Shown here: positions 25,101 through 34,828 of the stretch, piece after piece | Position numbering within the stretch: the stretch's first letter is position 1 | Layout of the letters: each line of letters begins with the position of its first letter | Source of the DNA: Enoplolaimus lenunculus | Taxonomy: Eukaryota > Nematoda > Enoplea > Enoplida > Thoracostomopsidae | DNA length: 64,000 bases | Assembly: GCA_030248215.1 (NCBI GenBank) | Contig: JASANG010004012.1 | Location: 1-64,000 of the forward strand | Direction: 5' to 3' | Notes under the pieces: generated by a model | The model's database searches: none | Told to the model about the DNA's origin: nothing | What the model saw: the letters and a program-made list of their open reading frames with translations, nothing else | Program-made: the position numbers and the translations under genes

Positions 25101-26965
25101 AAACCCCAATGCGAGGTTAACACCCCAGGATAATTAATTGGCTTTCAAACAAAAAAAGTTTATCAAAATCGGTTCAGCCGTTCCTGAGATTCTTTTCGGA
25201 CAGACGGACGGACGGACATCCACCTTTCGACCCCCAAGTACAAAACATAAAACGCTTCGCGAAACTCCGAGCTTCGCTCGGAGTTTTGCTTCGCTCAATA
25301 AATATCCAGCCACACCATAATTTATTTCGTTAAGAACAGCTTTATAGTGGCCTCAACCTCAACCTTGCTATCTCTGCCCCTGGCCTCATGACATGCTCGC
25401 GATTTATACTTTACTCTTGTACATCCTTGTTATATATCGTAGCTTTTCTCCGAGTTCCAACCATACGTGTGCAGCTACACTGTACTAATACGCCTGACGC
25501 ATGCAACAAGTTTGGTATCCAGAATTCAAAACAATTTGCAAGTGAGTATGATTCGATCTTAGCAATTTAACCCATCAGGAACCTTTTCAAGACCAATCCA
25601 AATTTCAATTATGGTTAATAGCATGATATCTTCTAAAAACCGCCTTGCAAGAATAAGAGCAATAAACAAAGGTACCGCATGATTGCCACTTTCGTACAGA
25701 TTTCACAATACTTAAATTACATGCATCAGGGTGCAACCGAAATTACAATTTACCGGAACCGGAACCGGAATTTGAAAATTTTACCGGATCCGGAACCGGA
25801 ACCGGAAAGTGAAAAATGCATTTCACCAAAAATGTCATTTTAATCTTATTTTTTGCTCTATTATTTGTGAAATAACCTTAGTCGAACATAGGTATTTATT
25901 TTATTTGTTGTATTTTAGATTTTCATCATCGACTGAAGTGAAATCCACCATCAATGGCTTATATTCGGAGTACAAGTGGCTTTCAAAAGAGATTCTTAAA
26001 AATTAGCAAAGTTAAGAAATCGGCCAAATTATAACACCGGAATTTTTAAATCCGGCAAAAATTTACCGGAACCGGAACCGGAAGGTGAAAAACTGCAGGA
26101 ACCGGAACCGGAATTCCGGTTGCACCCTGACATGCATATATACTTAGTATATATACACGTAATTTTATTTCAGGTCAAACATAGTTATTTTTTATGTGCA
26201 CGCTGATATTTCACCTTAAGGACAAATATTTCATGCAGTGGCACGGCGAGGTCAAAATAGGTACCGATTCAAGCATATAAGCATTCTGGCATAAGTTTAC
26301 TGTTCTTATTACTTGTAGTGTAATCTAGTTCCGTTTTGTGCTTTGCAAAATAGTACACTTACCTAAATCGCTTTTTGTATTGACAAACATATCATTTGGG
26401 CAAAAGCCAGCGAGATAAAATTTGCACACCTAAATTAATATTAACAGGCATCCGTATGTAAAAGCATTTTGTGGCATTCACTGATAACCTGCGGATTTCA
26501 GGGATCGAACGGATATCTGGTCCCGATTAAATATCCGATAAAAAACTACTTCCGTATCTGGTTCATGTCCTACCAAATACCAGATATTTGCATTGTGGTT
26601 CCAAATATCATAAAACTGTTTTACATATCAAAATTTTATACATTTTGCTGTGATTGTATTTCCGGAAAAGTCAAAAAGTTAAGTTTTTCATAATAAAGTG
26701 AAATTAAAAGTCCAAGCTAAAATATGCTACCAATCGAACAATTATATTACGTAGGTTATGTATGCTTGTTAAGGAACAGGATTTGTGCATAGTTCAATAA
26801 AAGTTTTTAAAAATACGCAATTATATAATACAAAAACATAGCAAAATTTAATTTACTAACATCTTCATCATCCCATGTGGGATCTTTTGGTTTTGTGTTA
26901 GGATCGGCGTTGCGATATTTTCCCATTAACTCATCCAACATTGACGCAATTTCGCTAGTAGCCAT
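14661..26965 (-). CDS. LUC7L3: LUC7-like protein 3 (CROP), complete
   Basis: LUC7 proteins bind U1 snRNP and influence 5' splice site choice in the nucleus. Exons: 26965-26861, 26429-26363, 22943-22765, 22077-22000, 21854-21759, 20946-20779, 20314-20226, 19283-19086, 16632-16489, 16138-15849, 14746-14661. All ten junctions keep phase, giving 1500 nt (499 aa). The N-terminus MATSEIASMLDELMG is LUC7-like. Zinc finger 1 runs from VCKFYLAGFCP to DLGPCKKLHD. A coiled coil carries AEQLGAEGKVDEAQG. Zinc finger 2 is MEVCGICGCFLIVGDA to HLSGKQHIGFAKIKAT. Charged RQKEEERKKREEK repeats, an RS/RD-rich region and an acidic tail ending GWSDSS follow. Wording in finger 2 and the coiled coil matches LUC7L3 rather than LUC7L/LUC7L2. 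It is longer than the human protein (432 aa), mainly in the C-terminal tail. Confidence 0.95.
17063..18404. mobile_element. Inverted-repeat element enclosing a minisatellite (array 1)
   Basis: A 16-bp perfect inverted pair (GTCACGAAAAATTTTG at 17068-17083, its complement at 18385-18400) encloses about 1.3 kb. Outer bases CAGG and CTG are hAT-like, but no 8-bp duplication matches. Inside, about 17190-18110, five to six diverged units of about 150-180 bp repeat the phrases GAATCTGAATAAATTG, CCAAAACCGATAA, TAGTTAGCTAATAGCTAA and TTTGCATAT. Two copies of a GAGCTTCGCTCAAT / GTAGTCCCACTACGACTGGT segment interrupt the array. It lies in a LUC7L3 intron. Confidence 0.7.
18290..19030. repeat. Diverged hAT-like fragments in LUC7L3 intron
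   Basis: Contains CAGGGAGCGACCAGATATC near 18750 and several TTCCGGCAAAAA / CCTGTTCC blocks typical of the degenerate CAGGG...CCGG elements elsewhere in the window. Boundaries are not defined. Confidence 0.35.
21366..21614 (+). pseudogene. Fragment of a non-LTR retrotransposon C-terminus
   Basis: Encodes RTVIAQCQLNKNMYKLDL, then CDCCEMEELSVEHLLTRCSIY. This matches the pattern at the end of Jockey/R1-like LINE polyproteins: a G/QxxxxNxxLxxxxL stretch followed by a CxxC...HxxxxC finger. Only about 80 codons survive, with no reverse transcriptase visible upstream. It sits in the LUC7L3 intron between exons 21759 and 20946, on the opposite strand. Confidence 0.55.
23847..24273. mobile_element. 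hAT-type MITE, family B (427 bp)
   Basis: Starts CAGGGTGCAAGCGGAATTCC and ends GCTTTGCACCCTG. Flanks ATTTAGAT and ATTTATAT form an 8-bp duplication with one mismatch. Subterminal sequence is GATTCCGATT-rich rather than CCGGAACC-rich, which separates it from family A although the tips are nearly the same. It sits in the LUC7L3 intron between 26363 and 22943. Confidence 0.8.
24326..25310. mobile_element. Helitron/HINE-like element with central minisatellite (array 2)
   Basis: Subterminal inverted repeats TTTATTGAGCGAAGC (24365-24379) and GCTTCGCTCAATAAA (25288-25302) enclose about four to five diverged repeats of about 150-190 bp. The repeats carry the same phrases as array 1 but in inverse orientation (ATCGGTTTTGGAGGTTTGTAA, GCTAATATGCAAATTA, TAGCTAACTATTCAA). 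Near the right end is a 9-bp stem, 3-base loop hairpin (25264-25284). Subterminal inverted repeats, a tandem core and a 3' hairpin are the architecture of HINE/DINE-1-type nonautonomous Helitron relatives. Confidence 0.65.
25199..25217. repeat. GACG tetranucleotide microsatellite
   Basis: GACAGACGGACGGACGGAC follows the phrase AAAATCGGTTCAGCCGTTC inside the HINE-like element. Such a phrase followed by a CAGA/GACG run is common in animal dispersed repeats. Confidence 0.7.
25727..26129. mobile_element. hAT-type MITE, family A, copy 2 (403 bp)
   Basis: TIRs CAGGGTGCAACC and GGTTGCACCCTG, flanked by a perfect 8-bp duplication ACATGCAT on both sides (25719-25726 and 26130-26137). The body is close to copy 1 at 4046, including the same internal non-CCGG stretch. 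It lies in the first LUC7L3 intron region. Confidence 0.92.
26470..26640. repeat. Diverged CAGGGATCGAACGGATATC-type fragment
   Basis: CAGGGATCGAACGGATATCT near 26499 with several CCGATAAAA / CCAGATATTTG blocks. The same tip recurs as CAGGGATCAACCGGATATT near 47065 and CAGGGAGCGACAGG near 27331. Probably degenerate hAT-type MITEs; the boundaries are unclear. Confidence 0.35.
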
Positions 26966-28118
26966 TTGATATTTAACTGTTTTTTCAGACTAATAGAGCA
27001 AAATTTATGAGGTCAATTAATTTATATACGTATGTAATGCTGTACTATACAGTTAAATAGAATGCTAAAAACAAAACTTATAAACCGATGTTTTGGTTAA
27101 CATTTCAAACAAATCAGTCGCACTTTTAGCCATACATAGAAGTCTGTTCGTACCTACCTGATGCCACGGATTTACAAAACATTTAGGGGTTTTGAACAAA
27201 TTACGTTTGCTGATGAAACAGATTCCTATTTTTCTTTGCTACGACCATTGAATATGTCTCAAACATGTTGTAAAGCATAATAAATCATTTTTATATTTGC
27301 CATAATTTAACCAGCATGGTTACCACGTTACCAGGGAGCGACAGGTTGCCTATATGTGCGGTCCCTGCTACTGTTCCCTCTTCGGTCGATGACAGCTCGG
27401 ATATAAATCACATACCCGTGGATTTATTAATATTTTCCGCTCTATTGCAATTCGGGACTATTCTTCAGTCAGAAAAACCTGTTTTCCTTTTCCAGAGAAA
27501 AAGCCAGATAATCTAGGAATCAAAGCAAGTTCTGCAATTAAATCATTACTACAACGCCTGGATGAAAACCAGTTAAATATGACGTATTGATATTACAAAA
27601 CAGGCTCATGTTGTAATACCACGACGTATCTTCTTGCATTGTGGTTGGTGAATGTTGTTATTCAGTATACATTATTTTATCTGTGCCACAAAACGCTGGC
27701 ACTGATTTTCGCTGTAAATTTTCAAGATTTTCACAGAGATTTTCTTGCGAGTCAATACTCGTAGCGAGCACAAGGTATGTAAGGCTCGAGAAATATGCAG
27801 TAGTTTTTGGCAACGGATTGTGTAGCGAACAAACCGCGTGTTATAGTGTTGCAATTAGTGCAACATCTCTATAGGCGGTTGTTATTATTGTAACTGACGT
27901 TGCATTATTATTGAAGGGCTATATCGTTGTAGATTTGCGAAGTTTGAATAGTATTCTCACGGATTTAACATAAAACCTGTACTTAACCCCGATTTTGACA
28001 TAATTTCGAATTGTCCAGAAATTTCCTAAAAATACGTAATTTGATAGTGAAGTTAGCGTTAATTTTGCTTGTCTTATGTCTGTGTCGACATATAGTCGAA
28101 GAGAAAAACAGTTGAATA

Positions 28119-28200
28119 GGCTGGCTATGTGGCGCAATGGTAACAGCGTCTGCCTGACTTGCCGAAATTCCCTAGTTCGAAACCACTCGTAACCCCATGA
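28119..28200 (+). repeat. tRNA-like sequence (tRNA pseudogene or SINE head)
   Basis: TGGCGCAATGGTAACAGCGT is a good A-box/D-arm with a pairing GCGC/GCGT stem, and TAGTTCGAAACC is a B box. The anticodon stem does not pair and the acceptor halves do not match, so this is a tRNA-derived SINE head or a dead tRNA copy. Downstream sequence (28230-28300) loosely resembles the TIR of the foldback element at 6671. Confidence 0.55.
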
Positions 28201-29149
28201 ACTCCAGTAAACAATTTGCAACTGCACGAACTTCAAAGCTGCATATTGACCAAATTTGTGAGTGCAAGCTGCTCGTACAAGTTTTTGCTGCAAAACCAAA
28301 CCTTCAATAATCTCACCAAAGTACACTAGCTAAGTATAGCAAAGCATATAATATAAAACATTTTAAAAGATTTATTACGGTAAAAAGGCAAGCAACAACA
28401 ATCAGATTTCAACAACCATAGCCACTGCCATGAACTTGAGTCATGCATGCCATGTTAGCACTCATTCTTTTTAGGAGTCAGGAAGAGGTACATACTTCCT
28501 TCAAATTGGCAAAATGTTTTTGAACTTTGCTGCTTTGGTAAAAATGCAAACTGACTAAGTCAGCTTTGAAGTTAACTAAATCAATACCTTATAGATTACT
28601 TTTACAACATAAATTGAGAGACAATATGTTTACGGGAGTTTTCAAACTTCAAATCTAGCTTAGGCAATTAAACAATAAGTCTAGTTCTCAAACGTTTTCA
28701 CTCGGAATACCATAGCTAAAGTCAAGATATTGGGGTTTTGGATTGTAAATATATTAACAATTTTTTATAAAATTGTACATTAGCAATATCCATCCATACG
28801 ATGTTTAGATGGCCTGTATATTTTTTCAGTTTGAACCCTTGAGTAATCGAAAAACGTTTCTGGCACATTTTTGGAATTGCCAGGTTGAGCTGATTATATA
28901 ACGAATATGCCAAAATCAAAACGTTGCATGTCAACATGTTTGCCAACATCATTGGCGTACTACCAAATTTAAATTGGGGAGCGCATTCAGAGCAGTAGAA
29001 CAGGGCTTGTTGCTTATAGTATTATAGGACAAGCGGATGCATGGAAGCAAAATAAACTGTTTGCTTATGCTTCACATGGGTAAAACGAGGATGCATAGGT
29101 AGTATGTACGTACCTTCGTAAGCAAAAGCGAAAAAAACAGGGAAGAACC

Positions 29150-29480
29150 AAAAACTGGATTATATCGGAATTGGAACAGCAAATTCATACAGGAATCGTA
29201 ATCGAAATTACAAATTTTGTGACTGTATGAATAATTTGACTCAAGGAATATATAATATTGATTTAATTTTCAAAAACGTCACCTGTACAAATTGGCGATG
29301 ATTTTTTTGGTTCTCTATGGCTAAACTTCAATCAATTATTGATAGGTTAACTCTTCGAAAGCGATTTCATAGATAAATAATATATACCGAATTTTTATGC
29401 AACGTATCGCAACATGTGGGATTAAAATTAAAATTTCTGTCGGCAATGCGTCACGGGATTGAAACCTCTGAAGTACGCCG
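29150..29480. repeat. Family B MITE relic (inverted relative to 23847)
   Basis: Shares with the 23847 element the inverse of ACAGTCACAAAATTT, GGCAATTTGT, GATGAGTTAAC, AATTGCTTTCG and GATACGTTGCATAAA in the expected order. Both tips are lost. Located just upstream of the G-beta start codon. Confidence 0.6.
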
Positions 29481-29716
29481 TTAATTTTAAGTTTCAAAGT
29501 GTCGGAATTAAAAACCATCGTACCTAGTGTGTAGAAGCTTCACGTTATTGTGGTACGTACAAAATGGTAATACAAATTTTTAACTTTGCTATGATTCGGA
29601 TTGAAAATATGACCCATATGTCTAAACTCCAAATCTTTTTAAACAAGATATATATCACTAATTCTAAATAGTTAATCACTATATTGCTTGTTATCTCGCC
29701 GTACCCTTAGTGCAGT

Positions 29717-32700
29717 ATGGGTGAGCCGAATCCGTTGCAAAAAGAGGCTAACCAGTTAAAGGAACAAATTCAGGTTAGTGGTTTGGTCATGCTAATTTTA
29801 CAATACATATTGCCGCTTTAGTTCGATTGTAGCTGCTCATCAAACCCGTTAGTCTTTCCCTGTTCTCTGACGTGCAGCAGCATCAGCATGAGGTGGCGTT
29901 GTCTACACGCATCCCCCATTAGATTCCCCGTTCATCTAAATTATAGAATTGTTTTACAGGAAGCTAGAAATCAAGTGAATGATGCGAGTTTGTCAGCATT
30001 GGCAGGCCCCGTAATATCAGTTGGACGCATTCAAATGAAAACTCGGCGAACGCTCAAGGGGCATTTGGCAAAGATTTACGCAATGCATTGGAACTCAGAT
30101 TCTAGGTATATACGTATTATCTCATAGGCCAAACTGCTATTCAGGACAATATTACTAATTTGGCCTAGACCAATCTTCTATTTGGTGTAATGGCAGTTTT
30201 GCCTATGCTAAACTGTTATTGAATTTATCGTCCAATCAGATTTGATTATTTGGACAGTCGCAGTACCGTTAACGTAGATTGGCCTAGGCCACTTGGTAAT
30301 TGGCCTGAATAGCAGACTGGCATACGACTGGCATACGACATAATAATACAAGATGCGCTGCGCTCCACTGATATTACGTATAGATGTTCATATATACAAT
30401 ATACGTATGTTGATTATGTCATCAGTGTGTGTTTTCCAAAAAATTTACGCAGACGTTTATTTGAAAATTGTTTCGAATATATTTACTTGATGCTCGTTAC
30501 TGAATACAGGTTTCCTGGTCATTTTGTGTTCTATTGTGCAATACTCACTAAACACTTAGGCGGCAGACAAATATGCAGCAACATCAAAGCGCGCTACCGT
30601 ACAGGTAGTCAAAACACCGGACACCGGGGCAGCTTAAAAAATTTTCTACCGGAATTGGATCTGGACGTTAGCCGGATAATTTAGTTTTGATCTGTCTGTA
30701 AACGCATTAGACGCAATCATTGAGCTTCAAGGCAAACTTTGCTTCAAATTTGACCGAATCCGAATCCTCCATGTTTCAAATTTCAGATATATGTAGCGAC
30801 TATTCGCTGGATGTTAAATGTGAATCGGATATCCAGTAGTTCTATTTATTACCCCCAGCTAGCGTTTATATCAACAATTTACTGACTGCCCGCAGTGCTA
30901 CAAAACTGAAGTTAATTTTTTAGCAGTTTGGTTTCTGCGTCTCAGGATGGAAAACTAATTGTTTGGGACGCATATACTACAAATAAGGTAACTATATTTT
31001 GTTGCAAGCACAAAATACGTAATTATGAACAGCGTCGTAGCTGTGTTGTATTTGTTCTGTGGCAGGCTCAACATGATATGGAAATTGTGCAAATAGCTTT
31101 CTTTTATTCTGTTGACTGTTTTCCAATGAGTTTTATCATATTTTGGGTAAAGAATATTACTTATAATCACTTTGACGTTTGAACAAATGCTTGTCTTTTT
31201 TGATAATATCGCAGTGCGAAATATGATCTCATAGTATAAAGCGAGCAAATGTTATAATTGGCAATGCTTAGTTAGTGTTTCAGGTGCATGCAATTCCACT
31301 GAGGTCGTCATGGGTTATGACTTGTGCGTACGCACCATCTGGCTCATTTGTTGCGTGCGGCGGCCTCGATAACATTTGCTCCATTTACTCACTTCGATCA
31401 CGTGAAGGAACCGTTCGTGTATCACGTGAATTACCGGGTCACACCGGATATCTATCATGCTGTCGATTTATTGATGATAATCAAATTCTGACAAGCTCGG
31501 GCGATATGACGTGGTAAGAATCGGCAAAGTAAATAATGGTACAAAACAAACACCGGTATATTTTACCGTAGTCCAGACATTCTTGTGTTTACTGGCGCTG
31601 TGAAAAAAACTCATTTGAACAACTCTTGGTGGTGTGGACAGGAATGATTGACCGTAAATCATGTTACGGTTTAATGTCCGACAAAACACCGACAGGTGTA
31701 TCCGATATAAACTTACCTACTTACCTGATATTTGCTATTATGGTCCCGAATATCATTAAACAATCGGTAAATGCATACTTTTACACGACTTAAATACTAT
31801 TAATGGTGCATTAATCCGGTCGACCAATTCTTGGTGTATGCTTGAAATTTATATTGAAATTATAGCTCCCTCTGGGACATCAATACAGGCCAACAATGTA
31901 CAGCATTCACTGGACACGAGGCAGATGTGATGTCACTTTGCCTTAGCCCTGATTCTCGCACATTCGTATCTGGTGCGTGTGATTATACAGCAAAGGTTTG
32001 TATCTTTACAAGAAGGGTGCAACCGGAATTACAATTTACCGGAGTTTCAAGAAAAATGAAAAATACATGATGCAGAAACATTGATTTTTATTGTTTTCAA
32101 TATTGTTGGTGAAATAACCATAGCTGGAGATATGTATTAACTTTATCTGCTGCATTTTATATTTTCATAATCCATGGAAGCTCAACCTACCTTCGATTGT
32201 TTATTTTCGGCAGTTGTCAAGATTTTATATCCTTAGTAAAATATCGTAATTTCCACTGACAAAAATTTAATGCCGGACTCTTTAATTCCGGTAAAAGTTA
32301 ACTGGAAACGGAAGGTTAAAAATGAGGAACCGAAATTTTGGTTGCACCCTGTTTACAAGTGTTGAGTACTTGTTATTTTTAGGACGTCCCTATCAAACAT
32401 ACCTTGGTTTTTACGACATGAAAATTTCGGGTATTGCAATTTAAAAGTGTTCATCATTGTTGTACCGGTAATAGTAATCCAGTCTGAGTTTTTCTTCTTG
32501 ATCTTCTGTTCATATAATATGTGTTTCTTGTTTTTTGGTGATTCGTAACCAGTCCTTGTGTCGTATTAACTATAAACGTGTGAGTTGAGAACTGGAATAT
32601 TTTTTATATTAAAGGTATGGGATATTCGCGATGGAATGTGTAAACAAACGCTAACAGGACACGTGGCAGATATAAACGCAGTTACTGTAAGAATTAAAAA

Positions 32701-33625
32701 TACTTAAATAGTTTCAAAGTTTTATTTTATCTACTGATCAATTGTAAAATGCAATGTATAGGCGCTTCAATTGTCGGTGAAGACTTTTATTAGCTGGCTA
32801 AAATTAACAAAAGGGACTAAAATATATCGGTTAATAAATGGCTATACGCCGAGAGCTGTGAGTAATGAATAACATAACTGTTTATTGAAAATATCACTAA
32901 GTTGTTGAAAAAAGATTCTTCTTTGTTGTATAAAAATTCGAACTTCACGAGCATTCATTGCTTTGAGTTAGTGAGTTGTAAGGCTATTGGTTAGTTTGGT
33001 TATTGTCATGTCAATATTGTAATCTTTCATTATAAAAAGCTACTGCCCATTTGTTCTAGTATTTTCCAAGTGGTTACGCATTCGCAACTGGTTCTGACGA
33101 TTACTCGTGCCGATTATTTGACATTCGTGCAGATCAAGAAATAGCCAAATATAATAACGAAACTATTCGTTATGGCATCACTTCGGTCGCTTTTTCAAAA
33201 TCTGGTCGGCTTTTATTCGCCGGATACGATGACTTCAATTGCAACGTATGGGATTCGATACGACAGGAACGAGCGGGTAACTGAGTTATATTTCATTAAA
33301 ATGTTTAATACAAAATTTTTTAGCATATATGTATAATACGATTTATGCACATTGGATGACTATACAAAGAAATATGGAATTTGTGTTACTATATGATCAG
33401 TTAAATGTGTTTTTAACTTTAGAAACTTATATACGGTAGCGGCTGGCGCAGTATAGCAATTCTCATAATAACGCTACAGTAAATTTGAACTGCATGTTTA
33501 CTTGTCGCTTATTTTAAGGTATTTTGGCTGGTCACGACAATCGTGTGTCGTGTCTCGGTGTGACAGAGGACGGTCAAGCAATTTGCACTGGTTCTTGGGA
33601 CAGTTTGTTAAGAATTTGGAACTAG
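29717..33625 (+). CDS. GNB1-like: Heterotrimeric G-protein beta subunit, complete
   Basis: Pairs with G-gamma and binds G-alpha and effectors at the plasma membrane. Exons: 29717-29773, 29960-30105, 30924-30987, 31284-31513, 31866-31995, 32615-32686, 33060-33276, 33519-33625. All phases agree, giving 1023 nt, exactly 340 aa, the length of human beta-1. An N-terminal coiled coil ([15 protein letters not shown]) is followed by seven WD blades ([86 protein letters not shown]). [20 protein letters not shown] identifies the beta-1 to beta-4 class, not beta-5. Contact residues K57, Y59, W99, D228, D246 and W332 appear conserved. Residues 263-271 (KYNNETIRY) are unusual: His266 of vertebrates is Asn. 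Confidence 0.97.
32013..32351. mobile_element. hAT-type MITE, family A, copy 3 (339 bp), in G-beta intron
   Basis: Left tip AAGGGTGCAACCGGAATT (first base mutated from C), right tip GGTTGCACCCTG. A perfect 8-bp duplication TTTACAAG flanks it (32005-32012 and 32352-32359). It lies between G-beta exons ending 31995 and starting 32615, only 17 bp past the donor. Confidence 0.9.
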
Positions 33626-33638
33626 GCTGCCTATAGCA

Positions 33639-33827
33639 AATAAAACGATCGTCAAATGGTCAACTGTTCCAGTGATTAAAGCGATGCTTTGTATTGAACT
33701 GCCGAAAGCGCGATTGGCAGTTATGGATATAAGGCTAGACTGTCAATTTTATATTCTGAATTTTTAATTATATGTTGATTGTTATCTTCCAACATGATTG
33801 TTAACTCGCAGTTCGCGTGCGAATAAA
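33639..33827 (+). terminator. Candidate G-beta polyadenylation signals
   Basis: AATAAA occurs at 33639-33644, 14 bases after the stop codon, and again at 33822-33827. The second leaves a more usual 3' UTR length and is the better candidate. No transcript evidence is available. Confidence 0.5.
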
Positions 33828-34593
33828 TTGATTAAAGAAAACAAGTATATGTTACAAAAATACGTTGCTTGCGGTATATGGTTTTGGTTTCTGCTATTTT
33901 TGTTTCACTCTTGCTGGAGTGCTGCAAACTATAAAACTATATATAGCTACGTTTATTTTTGCAAATAGAATCATTATATTATTTTTTAAGTACATATCGG
34001 ATTTTTAAGGATTGCAAAATTACAAGATGATACTTCAAAATCCCGCCTGCAACTTTAATAGAGATTACACAGGTACAAGGAAAATCGGCGAATACAGTGA
34101 AATTATTTCTTTCACTAAAGGTTTTGGCCTTTCTATGCATAAAAACTTCATTATTAAATGTGTTCAGACGCTGTTCAAACCGCAGTTTAAGGAGAGATTG
34201 CGCCTTTATTAGATGGTTTTAAACTAGGAACGCTTTTATTGTTATTGTCAAGTCTCTGTTTTGGCTCAAAATAGTCTGTTAGCTAATTAACAGTTTATTA
34301 ATCATTGGCTTCGAGTTCTTCGTACAGATTCGGTCCTGCAACTAAAGGTTACGTTGGTTTTAAGCGGTTAGTGCTCCTTTTAGCTACCTATGTATTGTTA
34401 GACATACTTTACGTTTGGGTGGCACTTTACTACAGTTGACGGCATTATTATATTGCTACATAGGTTTGTTTTATTTGCATTTTATAATTGTCGCACATAC
34501 AATGAAACACTGCGTTCCAGCTGTTTACATACATGTAGTTTTTAGCATTTAAATCCTCGTAGGAAATGTACATATAGTTTACAAGATGGTAAT

Positions 34594-34828
34594 CTATGAC
34601 CGTATTTTAAATGTGTGTAGTAGCACCTATGTATCACTAGTTGGTGATAGGCGTTTAAACTTTCGAATTACTCAACAGAGAGTGTAGAAATTCTTCACAG
34701 TTTTCAGGTTTGACTTTCCCTATTTTTCTGCGCAAAATGTGAGATTTGCAACCGCAACAGTTTGTGAGTTTGAAAACCAATTACCAACTGGTGATAGATG
34801 CTATACACAGTATTGAGAATACGGGCCT
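34594..34828. mobile_element. MITE family F, copy 1
   Basis: Left end GACCGTATTTTAAATGTGTG, then TAGCACCTATG; right end, inverted, reads CCCGTATTCTCAATACTGTGTATAGCATCTATCACCAG. Same termini as the elements at 44808 and 53719. No coding capacity. Superfamily is not assigned. Confidence 0.65.

Larger units (their letters stand above)
26966..29716. other. Divergent intergenic region between LUC7L3 and G-beta
   Basis: About 2.75 kb between two start codons on opposite strands, so both promoters should lie here. Visible content: a possible acceptor or leader junction 5' of LUC7L3 (CTATTAG at about 26992-26998), a degenerate CAGGGAGCGAC fragment near 27331, a tRNA-like segment (28.1 kb) and a family B relic (29.2-29.5 kb). 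No TATA box could be assigned with confidence. Confidence 0.45.

Noticed and set aside
27316-27516. 66-codon plus-strand open frame in the LUC7L3/G-beta interval
   Set aside because: Begins in a degenerate CAGGGAGCGAC transposon fragment and matches no family.
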